NCBI GenBank assembly: GCA_016936575.1
Contig: JAFGXQ010000120.1
Coordinates: 33,559-97,558, forward strand
DNA: 64,000 nt
DNA from: Deltaproteobacteria bacterium
GTDB taxonomy: Bacteria; Myxococcota_A; Polyangia; JAAYKL01
Reading direction: 5' to 3'
The stretch's first letter is position 1. Each line of letters begins with the position of its first letter. The translations under genes and the position numbers were made by a program. This document shows positions 53,401 through 61,394 of this stretch, piece after piece. The notes below the pieces were generated by a model. That model was not told where the DNA came from. It saw only the letters and a list, made by a program, of their open reading frames with translations, and made no database searches.

Positions 53401-54281
53401 ACAACGAGAAAGTAACTGAAAATATGCGTAAGGCGAAAATGCTTATCGCGACAGCGAAAGCCAAATACTACGTGGCTGAACAGAAATTCCTCGAATTCGA
53501 GAAAGTTAAATTCCCGGAGTTCAAAGGTGAAAAAGGGGTACCCAGTAAAATGCAGAAGTGGTGGGACCAAAAACAAGCGAAAACATTGTCGGCAGAACAA
53601 CTCAAAGAGATTGAAGAGTGGAAGAAGCAACGTAAACGTCTGGCTCGCTGGGGGTATTACGAAGAGGGCAAATCCATTCGCGAACAGATGAAGATGGTGA
53701 AAAAGGAAGAGCGTCGTGAAGAACTCAATATTCAGTTTGAGTACTGGGCGGAACACGATCTGGGTCCCTGGTTCACCGAGAAAACAAAGGCATTGACAGA
53801 AGCAGCCAACGCGTTCGGCGAAGTGGCCAAGATGCATGTTCCCGAATGGGAGATGGCGGCTGCAGCTCGTGCGGCAGATATGCAACTTTCATTTATGAGC
53901 GATATTTACGATTCTCCGTTGCCGCCTTCAATGGAAGACGACCAGGAGCTCATCGATATTTATCGCGGCGCAATGGACGAAAAGGCTGAACCTTATCGCG
54001 CCGGCGCAGTGAAAGCGTATGAACACTGTTTAAACATCTCAACGAAAGTTCGCTGGTTCAATGAGAACTCCCTGCGTTGCGAGCGTGAGCTGAATAAACT
54101 CGAGCCGTTGAAATACCCGGTATCTGAAGAAATTCGCGTAACGCCGAAAACAGAGTTCAAGTATTACGCAGCGCCAGATCCGGTTCTGAAACTTGAGACA
54201 GAGGCGGAGCAGCGCGAGAGAAAGTTGACTCAGTCGGCGGATGCAGTAGCTGAAGATGACAATCAGGCATCGGAAGAATAG
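50427..54281 (+). CDS. Very large TPR protein, GltD/NfsD-like
   Basis: 1284 residues. A signal-type N-terminus (GIITGVAAGLLFLNSGVVNAA) is followed by TPR-like helical pairs through most of its length, for example ARAIDILKQEIQLITRLAQG, SKYIPHAWMAYGEYYFHEE, QNYHALQNFSKAAEYYVKFA. A Lys/Glu/Trp-rich region lies near 1020-1130, and a Lys/Cys-rich insert near 605-635 (KKCDKQCAKKRGD). Size and placement match the ~1200-residue TPR protein of the Myxococcus Glt and Nfs complexes. GGGAGG is nine bases upstream; seven bases separate it from the preceding stop-start. Confidence 0.8.
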   Translation: MMKTKVSTGIITGVAAGLLFLNSGVVNAASATTLPGEKQCVPASVEAQVTSCEGAVKLGSKNGRAQVGTSTKKEREKKKAPVGPSLDRNMVKDILESSFTQKRKARAIDILKQEIQLITRLAQGTPDSDPDKPEILKRLADAYKELYTSINFMARGLEEKIYEANEKGDKELAKKLKAQQLALDKKSTVVREAAVKAYVQIRDKFQDYDAYDQILFAIAYEIDQMAIEVSDEATKSAYRSRAREFYQQLIRNYPNSKYIPHAWMAYGEYYFHEEKNVDQAMKAYEQVVEWGEKDNPNYVIAMYYQAWCLINMQEHKQAINQFNKVIQYAIKNPSNKEAQSVAKRARMELVSPFSKIGNPNEAWSLFQQLGGDRAQAMLDKLAYTYYDEGQWQDAIVVFHQLQKLELDNYQKNNGDDLCKYQTSVTRATINALSKEKQTQEIARQISLSKKFSGEKHDPKKIKECSQESISIAWDIATQWHLEAVGNESSPGTKAPETMQLCIDLYNSILENYPNLDELNVEGFDEKTKPTRYRVAYYKAELYWFMEDWEKCGPAFDKVVDMDPNGMYTPDAAYAAVLCYNKIYVAKRAETDKERKHQINSDDSAIKKKCDKQCAKKRGDEKESCITACKDENKTVLEPVELTTLEKGILKSYGRYICFVKDAPDLANIKYRRARIYYEANMFQEAAVLFKDIAMNHSEDEIGVYAANLYLDSLNALGSMVKTPIDSCYDDLAAVVDVFIDSSKAPGVNLMKDEQFASQIKALKVGVMRKQAESLTKRKRFMEAAEIYLDIYKNYTGVYDDRGMCEVLFNTAINLESARLVMKAIDVRKHMVATYPECEHSKKAAYFIGQNYHALQNFSKAAEYYVKFATKYEGEKESPEAMKNAIMFYIGLNNIEEALNTVSKFEKSYARKDIKSTASVVFSAGFVYFNEEKWEETRKWYTNYLKKYSKAGLYDEQIQAMVMVGDSYWNDRKPNYGKAVQMYQKAISTFEKNNEKVTENMRKAKMLIATAKAKYYVAEQKFLEFEKVKFPEFKGEKGVPSKMQKWWDQKQAKTLSAEQLKEIEEWKKQRKRLARWGYYEEGKSIREQMKMVKKEERREELNIQFEYWAEHDLGPWFTEKTKALTEAANAFGEVAKMHVPEWEMAAAARAADMQLSFMSDIYDSPLPPSMEDDQELIDIYRGAMDEKAEPYRAGAVKAYEHCLNISTKVRWFNENSLRCERELNKLEPLKYPVSEEIRVTPKTEFKYYAAPDPVLKLETEAEQRERKLTQSADAVAEDDNQASEE

Positions 54282-54291
54282 GAGGCTGCAA

Positions 54292-55863
54292 ATGAAGATT
54301 CAAAACAAACAAGTAGTTAAGTCAATTGTGATTTTGTCGGCAGCATCGCTTCTTGTTGCTTGTGGTGGGTCCAGGGGAAAAACCGATTCGACCGCTGCGA
54401 AAGTTGGTCAAGACGGACAGCAGGTTCTTACTGCTCAGGCCAAGGAAGATTTTTTAAAGGTAACCGAGGAATTTAAAGCTGCAGAGAAAATGGGCTGGGA
54501 TTCCGCTAGTTGCGATAAGATGATTGGTCATTTTGAGGACGTGGTGAAAAAGCATAACATGGCGGACGCCTCGTATAATGTTGGGGTGGTTTATGATCGC
54601 TGTGGCCAGCCAGAAAAAGCGCGTGAAGCGTTTCAGGATACCATATCCAAGTATGGCGATAAATTTTTGCCCACCAAACAGCGTAGTATCGCGTATCTCG
54701 CCTACCTCGACATTAAAGCCGGGAATGAGGCGGCTGCGGAAGAAAAGTTGCGCGAAGCGGTTGGTTTGGGTCGAAATACCATGGAAGCGGTTCCCGCTTA
54801 TACCATGGCGGCTACCATCTTGAGAGTACGGGCACAGGAAGGGGACAAAGAGGCATGGGGAAAAGCGCAAAAGGCGCTTCGTACCGCACTCGCGATTGAT
54901 GCGAAATACATGCCCGCGTTGTATCAGTTGGCGAAACTGTATTACGCAATCGCTAAATCAATGGACAAGGAGTCCTACCTTACATTGGCTACGTTGGTGG
55001 TTGATCAGGCGTTGAAAACCGATCCTGAATTCGCACCCACCTACCTTGTGCTGGGACAAATTCATCTCGAAAAGAATGAGTTGGTAGAAGCGCTGAAAGC
55101 GTTCGAAAAGGCTTTTGAAAAAGATCCGAGTTTCTTCGAGGCGTATATGAGCTTCGGCGCGATTAACTTGAACTTCCGCGGGTATGAAGACGCCAAGAAG
55201 GCTTTTGAAAAAGCGGTTGCTCTTCGTCCGAAAAGCTATGACGCACACATGGGTCTGGGCGTGGCCGCGCGCGGTCTTGGTGATTTTGCCATGGCACGTG
55301 TTGAGTACGAAAAAGCATCTCAAATTGATAAAGCGCGAACTGACTACATCTTTAATCTTGGCGTGTTGGAAATGGACTACGAAAATCAGGGTTCTGTAGC
55401 AGAATACGAAAGAGCTGCAGCTGTTTTTGAAAAATTTATCAAACACGCGACGCCTGAGCATCAAAAGGATCCCGATGGGAAAAAGGGACCTCAGATCTCT
55501 TGGGTAGAAAAAGCGCAGAAACGAATTGAGAACGCCAAAACCGCCGTGACACAGATTCAAGAGGCTGAAAAAGCTATGGCTGAAATGAAGAAACTGCAGG
55601 AAGAGCAAGCGAAGCGCGAAAAAGAAATGGCTGAACTTGCGAAACAGGCAGAGGAATTGGCAAAAAAAGAGGCTGAGGGCCAAGAGGCTAAAACTGAAGA
55701 GGTGGACGAAGCCGCTATCGAAAAAGAGCTAGCAGCAGAAGAGGCGAAGAAAAAAGAAGAAGCCAAAGCTGCAGAGGACGCCAAGAAAGCGGAAGAAAAA
55801 GCCAAAGAGGCAGAAAAAGAAAAATCAGCGGATGATGAAGTGAAAGAGGATGTAAAACTCTAA
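54292..55863 (+). CDS. TPR lipoprotein with charged coiled-coil tail, GltE/AglT-like
   Basis: 523 residues. The lipobox LLVAC (Cys ~24) is followed by about seven TPRs (~55-390: ASYNVGVVYDRCGQPEKAREAF, VLGQIHLEKNELVEALKAFEKAF, AHMGLGVAARGLGDFAMARVEYEKA). A long Lys/Glu/Ala coiled-coil tail runs from ~415 to the end. AGGAGG lies just ahead of the ATG at 54292, ten bases after the large TPR gene. Lipid anchoring suggests it bridges the outer membrane to the periplasmic TPR scaffold (inference). Confidence 0.83.
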   Translation: MKIQNKQVVKSIVILSAASLLVACGGSRGKTDSTAAKVGQDGQQVLTAQAKEDFLKVTEEFKAAEKMGWDSASCDKMIGHFEDVVKKHNMADASYNVGVVYDRCGQPEKAREAFQDTISKYGDKFLPTKQRSIAYLAYLDIKAGNEAAAEEKLREAVGLGRNTMEAVPAYTMAATILRVRAQEGDKEAWGKAQKALRTALAIDAKYMPALYQLAKLYYAIAKSMDKESYLTLATLVVDQALKTDPEFAPTYLVLGQIHLEKNELVEALKAFEKAFEKDPSFFEAYMSFGAINLNFRGYEDAKKAFEKAVALRPKSYDAHMGLGVAARGLGDFAMARVEYEKASQIDKARTDYIFNLGVLEMDYENQGSVAEYERAAAVFEKFIKHATPEHQKDPDGKKGPQISWVEKAQKRIENAKTAVTQIQEAEKAMAEMKKLQEEQAKREKEMAELAKQAEELAKKEAEGQEAKTEEVDEAAIEKELAAEEAKKKEEAKAAEDAKKAEEKAKEAEKEKSADDEVKEDVKL

Positions 55864-55917
55864 TTTGAATTTTTTCAAAAAAAATGGTTTTTTTTGGGAA
55901 CTTTCTTTGAATGACTT

Positions 55918-55946
55918 TGTCGAATCCATTTGTTAGCCGATATGCG
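55918..55946 (+). promoter_or_regulatory. Weak candidate promoter sharing a 13-mer with the hisS promoter
   Basis: TTGTCG (55918-55923), a 17-base spacer and TATGCG (55941-55946). The spacer contains CCATTTGTTAGCC (55926-55938), also found inside the hisS promoter spacer. The boxes match the consensus poorly. Confidence 0.25.
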
Positions 55947-55987
55947 GCGATTTTAATGGCATTTTTAGAATGCCAAAGGAGGCGAGA

Positions 55988-56227
55988 ATGAAGCGCTTCA
56001 TTAGTATTTTGATGATTTCGATTTTTATGCTTGCGACATCAGTCGTATTTGCTCAGGAGTATGCAGATACAACAGAATATTCGTTTGACGACGACGTGGT
56101 AGAAGGTGATCTCGTTCGTCCGGATGGCGAAATGACAGTTGTACGTAAGCAGGGAAAACAACGAAGTCTCATTAAAGTGCGTCAGCATTTTGTGCCTGAG
56201 ATGCTCAAATCAGTGGAAGATATTTAA
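55988..56227 (+). CDS. Short secreted protein between TPR lipoprotein and FHA/TonB-like gene
   Basis: 79 residues. The signal peptide ends in VVFAQ; the mature ~57 residues begin EYADTTEYSFDDDVVEGD, contain LVRPDGEMTVV and end HFVPEMLKSVEDI. AAAGGAGG sits five bases before the ATG at 55988. I recall similar short proteins beside AgmX/PglI-type genes in Myxococcota, which fits the GltF/NfsF place in the order, but the size match is not verified. The gene is too short for structural inference. Confidence 0.65.
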   Translation: MKRFISILMISIFMLATSVVFAQEYADTTEYSFDDDVVEGDLVRPDGEMTVVRKQGKQRSLIKVRQHFVPEMLKSVEDI

Positions 56228-56262
56228 TCAATATCTGACATGTAGATAATAAGAGGGTTATC

Positions 56263-58188
56263 ATGAGTGGAGTAACAGTCAATTTTAAGGTGTTAAAAGG
56301 TGGGGTACTGCTGAAAGAACAGTCCATTGCAGCAGATGCCATCAAAATCGGTAGCATGGCTTCCAGCCAACTGCAGATAGAAGATGAAAGCATCTCTAAA
56401 ATGCATGCAGTTGTGGAAGTTGGCGGGCCGGATTCAGTTCAAATCATAGATTTGGGCAGCGATACCGGTATTGTTATGAACGGGCAGCGCGTTGAAAAGG
56501 CGTTAATCAGCAGTGGCGATAGCGTAATGCTCGGTAATATTGAGCTTCAAATTACATTTCAAGTTGCCGCTGCTGCAGTCGCTGCCCCGGGAATGGCGCC
56601 GCAGGCCCCTGGAATGATGCCGCAGATGGGAGCCCCGACAATGGGTGTTGGTTTGCCCGGCATGGCGATGGCAGGGGGAATGGCGATGGGGGCAGGTATG
56701 CAGGCTGGAGCTCCGGCACCCGCAGCGCCGGCGGCCTACGTTGATTTGAACAAGTATGAGGATATTTCCAAACAGGCAGTCGAAGTGGTTGTCATGTGGA
56801 ACAATTCTGTTCTTCAAGTTCAGCATTACACAAATGATAACCCCAAAAAAGTTGAGCATTTTTATGTAGGTGAGGATTTCACCTGCAATTTTCCTTTGCC
56901 GGCTGAATCTTTGGGTGGACAGACGAAGGTTCCGCTTGTTGTCAATCAACTGGGCGGCGGTGCTACGGTCAATATTTTGGGCGGTGCCTCCGGTGATGTA
57001 ACTTACGAAGACGGATCACGCGTTAATATTGCTGATTTAATTTCCGGCGGGCAGGTACAGGCTTCCTCTGAAGTTCCCGGCGGTTATGCGATGGCATTGC
57101 CGGCAAAAGGCCGCGTAAAGATCGATTTCGGTTCTTGGACATTTCTAGTAAATGCTGTACCCAGTCCGAGAAAATTCGTTGCACCGATGACTTTTGACTG
57201 GACCCAGCAAATTTACACCGGTGTTTCCGCTTTGCTGCATGTGTTATTCCTCTTTTTAATTTATTTTATTCCGCCAAGCCCGGAAGGTCTTTCTCTTGAC
57301 CAGTTGGAGGAAAATAACCGCTTCGTGAAATACATGCTGACTGCGGCAGAAGTGGAGCAGGAAGAAGTTCCTGAATGGTTGAAAAAAGAGAAAAAAGATG
57401 AACAGCAGGGCGGTAAAGGTAAACGCCATAAAGGCGAAGAAGGCCAAATGGGTAAACGCGATGCCCGCAAAACTGACAACCATTATGGTATCAAAGGACC
57501 AAAAGACAACCCAAATCCTCACATGGCACGTTCGCAAGTAAAAGAAATGGCGAAAAATGCCGGTATTTTGAGCTATCTCTCGGCTGCGAATGCGCCCACA
57601 TCTCCTTTCGGACAGGATACGGCACTCGGTGTTGACCCTGAAAACGCACTTGGTGCATTGATGGGAAATCAGGTCGGAGAGAACTTCGGTTACGGTGGTC
57701 TGGGATTAAGCGGTACTGGTCGTGGTGGTGGTGGTACCGGTGAAGGTACAATCGGTTTGGGTAACTTGAATACAATCGGTCACGGTGGCGGCGGTGGCTC
57801 CGGTTCGGGTTATGGTCGCGGTGCAGGCGGTCTCGGTGGTCGTCGCGGTCGTGCTCCTCAAATTCGCTCCGGCGCTGCGATGGTTCAAGGGTCTCTTTCG
57901 AAAGAAGTGATTCGTCGAATCATTCACCGTCATATCAACGAAGTTAAATTCTGTTATGAGAGAGAATTGGCAAGCCGTCCAGATCTTGAAGGTCGTGTGG
58001 CTATCAAATTTATCATCTCTGGTACAGGTGCGGTGCAGATGGCAGCCGTTGCGAGTTCAACTCTCGGTAACGCCAAGGTTGAAAATTGCATTGCGCAAGC
58101 AGTACGTCGTTGGACATTCCCTCAACCCAAAGGCGGTGGTGTGGTTATCGTTACCTATCCCTTCCAGCTGACAGGTGCATCGGAATAG
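56263..58188 (+). CDS. FHA-TM-TonB-like energy transducer, AgmX/PglI family (GltG/NfsG-like)
   Basis: 641 residues. A cytoplasmic FHA domain (~1-100: IKIGSMASSQLQIEDESISKMHA, VMNGQRVE) is followed by a Met/Gly/Ala/Pro linker, a second cytoplasmic beta domain (~165-305) and one membrane helix (~318-342, SALLHVLFLFLIYFI). A Gly-rich periplasmic segment (~470-530) leads to the AgmX/PglI C-terminal TonB-like domain (~545-640: VIRRIIHRHINEVKFCYERE, VRRWTFPQPKGGG). In Myxococcus this type couples an inner-membrane proton-driven motor to the outer membrane. GAGGG precedes the ATG. It ends the TPR run. Confidence 0.88.
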   Translation: MSGVTVNFKVLKGGVLLKEQSIAADAIKIGSMASSQLQIEDESISKMHAVVEVGGPDSVQIIDLGSDTGIVMNGQRVEKALISSGDSVMLGNIELQITFQVAAAAVAAPGMAPQAPGMMPQMGAPTMGVGLPGMAMAGGMAMGAGMQAGAPAPAAPAAYVDLNKYEDISKQAVEVVVMWNNSVLQVQHYTNDNPKKVEHFYVGEDFTCNFPLPAESLGGQTKVPLVVNQLGGGATVNILGGASGDVTYEDGSRVNIADLISGGQVQASSEVPGGYAMALPAKGRVKIDFGSWTFLVNAVPSPRKFVAPMTFDWTQQIYTGVSALLHVLFLFLIYFIPPSPEGLSLDQLEENNRFVKYMLTAAEVEQEEVPEWLKKEKKDEQQGGKGKRHKGEEGQMGKRDARKTDNHYGIKGPKDNPNPHMARSQVKEMAKNAGILSYLSAANAPTSPFGQDTALGVDPENALGALMGNQVGENFGYGGLGLSGTGRGGGGTGEGTIGLGNLNTIGHGGGGGSGSGYGRGAGGLGGRRGRAPQIRSGAAMVQGSLSKEVIRRIIHRHINEVKFCYERELASRPDLEGRVAIKFIISGTGAVQMAAVASSTLGNAKVENCIAQAVRRWTFPQPKGGGVVIVTYPFQLTGASE

Positions 58189-58297
58189 CAGCAACGAAAA
58201 ATCTGCGCTATCGCGCTGTCTTTGGAAGTCAAAGCTCGATTCCTTTTTAATCACTCCAACATTCAATCAAAAAAAACATTTGGCAGATACTCTACGA

Positions 58298-58326
58298 TTG
58301 ACACCATTTGTTAGCCCGAATAGAGT
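58298..58326 (+). promoter_or_regulatory. Candidate leaderless promoter of hisS
   Basis: A perfect -35 TTGACA (58298-58303), a 17-base spacer and the -10 TAGAGT (58321-58326). Initiation seven bases later falls on the A of the hisS ATG at 58333. No Shine-Dalgarno lies upstream of that ATG. Confidence 0.55.
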
Positions 58327-58332
58327 CGCGCC

Positions 58333-59592
58333 ATGAGCAAGTTACGTTGCGTAAAAGGAATGCATGATATACTACCGGAGGATATGCCGAAGTGGCACTA
58401 TCTTGAGAACTGTTATCGAAATCTGGTATCTGACTACGGATATGAAGAGATTCGAACGCCTATTTTAGAATCGTTGGATCTGTTTGTTCGCGGTATTGGT
58501 GAGTCCACAGATATTGTTGAAAAAGAAATGTATGCGTTTGAGGACAAGGGAAATGCAAAGTTGGCCTTGCGTCCTGAAGGTACAGCATCTGTAATTCGAG
58601 CATTTCTTCAGAATAATCTAGAGGCATTGACTCCGGTTTCAAAGTTATATTACATCGGCCCGATGTTTAGACGCGAGCGCCCAGCTCGGGGGCGATATCG
58701 TCAGTTTTATCAAGCCGGCGCAGAACTCATCGGCATAGAGGATGCTACAGCGGATGCTGAATTGATTGGAATGGCGGTGACTTTTGTAAAGACGTTGGGT
58801 ATTCAAAATGTGAATGTTCAAATTAATAGCTTAGGAGATCCAGAAACTCGCCCCGCGTATCGGAACGCATTGGTTCAATTTTTTTCGAAAAAAAAAGAAC
58901 AACTATGTAATGATTGTGTTCGCCGTTTGGACACCAATCCTCTACGAATTCTAGATTGTAAAGTTGAAGCTTGTTCGATTGCCGCGCAAGAAGCACCAAA
59001 TGTTTTTGATTATTTGTCTGATGACGCGCATTCCCATTTTTCAGATTTACAGCAGCTTCTTTCGTTGCATGACGTTAACTTTACCGTTGTTCCAACAATG
59101 GTTCGCGGGCTTGATTATTATACTCGAACCATTTTCGAAATTCAGGGTGGAGCTGATATTTTGGGGGCGCAATCGACGATTGTCGGAGGTGGAAGATATA
59201 ATGGCTTGGTAAAACAACTGGGTGGAAGAAATACGCCTACTATCGGTTTTGCGTTTGGAATCGAACGATTACTTTTGTTGCTTGGCGACAATGCGAAAGA
59301 AAGCGTTAAACCGACAGTTTTTGTTGCGGGGGTTGGTGAAGGCGGACTAGAGCGAACCATTCGTGTTTCTCGTCAACTTCGCAATTGCAATTTCAAGGTT
59401 GAAGCACCGTACAAGAACGGAAGCCTCCGTTCACAACTGAAACGAGCTGATAAGAGCAGTGCAGTAGTGGCAGTGATCGCAGGTGCGGATGAGGCACTGC
59501 AGAACGCGGTAACTATACGCAATATGCAAAATGGGGAGCAGCAAATCGTTCCGCTGGATGAGTTAGAGCCGAAGATAAGGGAGCTGATGTGA
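58333..59592 (+). CDS. hisS: Histidyl-tRNA synthetase
   Basis: 419 residues, class II synthetase charging tRNA-His. Motif 1 region is GMHDILPEDMPKWHYLE, motif 2 FRRERPARGRYRQFYQAG, the histidine-specific motifs VRGLDYYTRTIFE and GGGRYNGLVKQLGG are present, motif 3 is FAFGIERLLLLL, and an anticodon-binding domain follows (~325-419). Its stop overlaps the next gene's start by four bases. Confidence 0.97.
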   Translation: MSKLRCVKGMHDILPEDMPKWHYLENCYRNLVSDYGYEEIRTPILESLDLFVRGIGESTDIVEKEMYAFEDKGNAKLALRPEGTASVIRAFLQNNLEALTPVSKLYYIGPMFRRERPARGRYRQFYQAGAELIGIEDATADAELIGMAVTFVKTLGIQNVNVQINSLGDPETRPAYRNALVQFFSKKKEQLCNDCVRRLDTNPLRILDCKVEACSIAAQEAPNVFDYLSDDAHSHFSDLQQLLSLHDVNFTVVPTMVRGLDYYTRTIFEIQGGADILGAQSTIVGGGRYNGLVKQLGGRNTPTIGFAFGIERLLLLLGDNAKESVKPTVFVAGVGEGGLERTIRVSRQLRNCNFKVEAPYKNGSLRSQLKRADKSSAVVAVIAGADEALQNAVTIRNMQNGEQQIVPLDELEPKIRELM

Positions 59593-61373
59593 ACATAAAA
59601 GTTTGTTTTCTCGTTGTTGTTGTCTGTAGTTTCTTGTTTGCGATTCCGACCGTCGGTGCAGCCGCATCGGCAACTGAACCCGGAGAAGAATCAGTAGTAG
59701 AAGAACAACGAGCCCCAATCGGTTTAGATGGATATGATTTGGAGGAAGAAGAGCAGGGAGGGAAACCAGCTGTTAAAAAACGTCTTGTTATTCCGCCATA
59801 TGTGTCGTTGCAAAGAGAGAATTCGTCTTTTAAGACTGTTTTGCCGTTTTTTTATTATCGAGAACGAACAGGAAAAGGTGCAAGAAAAGATGTCGGCCTG
59901 TTACCATTTTATTGGTCACATCAAAGTTCCAAGTTGAATACAAAAGTTTATTTTCCTTTCTATTGGAACATTAAAAGTCCCGATTTCACGACGAATATCG
60001 TTTTGCAGACATACATTGCTAAAAACGAACAAGCGTTTCATTTTGGATTTCTCCCATTCTTTTTCGTTGGAAAGAATAAACAGGAAAAATCCGCCTACCA
60101 GATTGTTTTGCCCCCATTGTTTTGGAATTTTAAGAACAAGGACGGCGGGCTGACATACTCGTTGCTGTATTTCAATAAACGAGAGAAGACCGAATTCAGT
60201 CGTGGCGTGGTTCCGATTTATTTTTCCAGAAAGAAGCTCGATAAGACAGTTACGACTATCTTGCCGCCGTTGTTTTGGCATATCAGCGATCCGGTGAACT
60301 ACAAAACCACAACAGTATTGCCACCATTGTTTTTTAGAACGCGAGAAAATGGATGGAGCGCAGGGGTACTTCCACTTTTTTATTTTGCAAGAGATAAAAA
60401 TTGGTCAAGAAATATGGTAATGCCATTTTATTACGGCAGTCGCGTGAATGATTTGCGAAGTCATTATCTCCCTTTTCTACTCTCGTATTGGCGAACATCA
60501 GATAAATTGAAACAGGGCGGCATCGCCTTTCTGTACCATTGGTACCGATTCGAAGGAGAATATATGAATATGTATTCTCCTCTCGTTTGGCGTTGGGGAA
60601 ATACTCGAACATTAGATAAAAATATTTTTATTCCGCCCCTATTTTATCGTGGAAAATCGCCGGTTGCTTCAAAGATGATGGTCGGTTTGGTGTATTGGAA
60701 TTTTCACGACTTTCATAATTCGAAAACTTTTTCTATTGCTCCTTTATTTGCGTTCAAGAAGAGCTTGAGAGGGGAAGGCTTCAGAACATGGGTCGCACCA
60801 ACGTTTGATTTTGGCAAAAATCCAGATGGATACCATGCGCGAATACATCCGATTTTTTATGTTGGCAGAGAAAAACAGAAGAAGCACCTCGTTGTCGCAC
60901 CCTTGCTATGGCATTTCAGAAAAGCGGCAGAAAAGAACACCGTGGTGTTCCCGTTGTGGTGGAAGTTTCACAACACCGAAAAACGTCGGTTACGCCGAGT
61001 CGTATTTCCGCTCTGGTGGCAAATCGACGATGATAAATATCAAGAATATAATCGCGTCGCGTTTCCATTTTTTTGGGACTTTCAACGTCTGGAAACAAAG
61101 CGCAGAACAACTCTCACCTTTCCGCCTTTATTCTGGCGTGTAAGAGATGCGAATAGCGCCAGAACAGGTGTTTTGAACGTTTCGCTTCACAAGGGAAAGC
61201 GCAAGGGAAACGATTTTTGGACTTTCAATTTATTCCCTCTGGTATTGTTCGGTAAGCCTCCCGCTCCATCTGGCGCACGTTGGGAATTGTTGCATGGCCT
61301 GGTGGGGTGGCGCCGTCAAGGACACGCAAAGGAATTGAAGCTGTTTTGGATTCCATTCTCCATAGGAGATTAA
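59589..61373 (+). CDS. Secreted aromatic tandem-repeat protein (P-L-F-W repeats)
   Basis: 594 residues. A signal peptide (FLVVVVCSFLFAIPTVGAAA) and an acidic linker are followed from ~75 to the C-terminus by roughly 25 repeats of 18-25 residues. Each is centred on a [VILF]-x-P-[LF]-[FYW]-[WYF] core, such as LPPLFWNFK, VVFPLWWKFH and VAFPFFWDFQ, followed by a charged turn. The alternating pattern predicts paired beta strands, i.e. a large barrel or solenoid in the outer membrane or periplasm. I do not recognise a named family. The GTG start overlaps hisS (ATGTGA), so translation is coupled to hisS. Confidence 0.75.
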   Translation: MNIKVCFLVVVVCSFLFAIPTVGAAASATEPGEESVVEEQRAPIGLDGYDLEEEEQGGKPAVKKRLVIPPYVSLQRENSSFKTVLPFFYYRERTGKGARKDVGLLPFYWSHQSSKLNTKVYFPFYWNIKSPDFTTNIVLQTYIAKNEQAFHFGFLPFFFVGKNKQEKSAYQIVLPPLFWNFKNKDGGLTYSLLYFNKREKTEFSRGVVPIYFSRKKLDKTVTTILPPLFWHISDPVNYKTTTVLPPLFFRTRENGWSAGVLPLFYFARDKNWSRNMVMPFYYGSRVNDLRSHYLPFLLSYWRTSDKLKQGGIAFLYHWYRFEGEYMNMYSPLVWRWGNTRTLDKNIFIPPLFYRGKSPVASKMMVGLVYWNFHDFHNSKTFSIAPLFAFKKSLRGEGFRTWVAPTFDFGKNPDGYHARIHPIFYVGREKQKKHLVVAPLLWHFRKAAEKNTVVFPLWWKFHNTEKRRLRRVVFPLWWQIDDDKYQEYNRVAFPFFWDFQRLETKRRTTLTFPPLFWRVRDANSARTGVLNVSLHKGKRKGNDFWTFNLFPLVLFGKPPAPSGARWELLHGLVGWRRQGHAKELKLFWIPFSIGD

Positions 61374-61394
61374 ACTAGTTTTGTCGAAACGCTT

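Noticed and set aside
55864..55915. Terminator from the A8-TGG-T8 sequence after the TPR lipoprotein
   Set aside because: The stem is purely A-T and unstable; transcription probably continues into the next gene.
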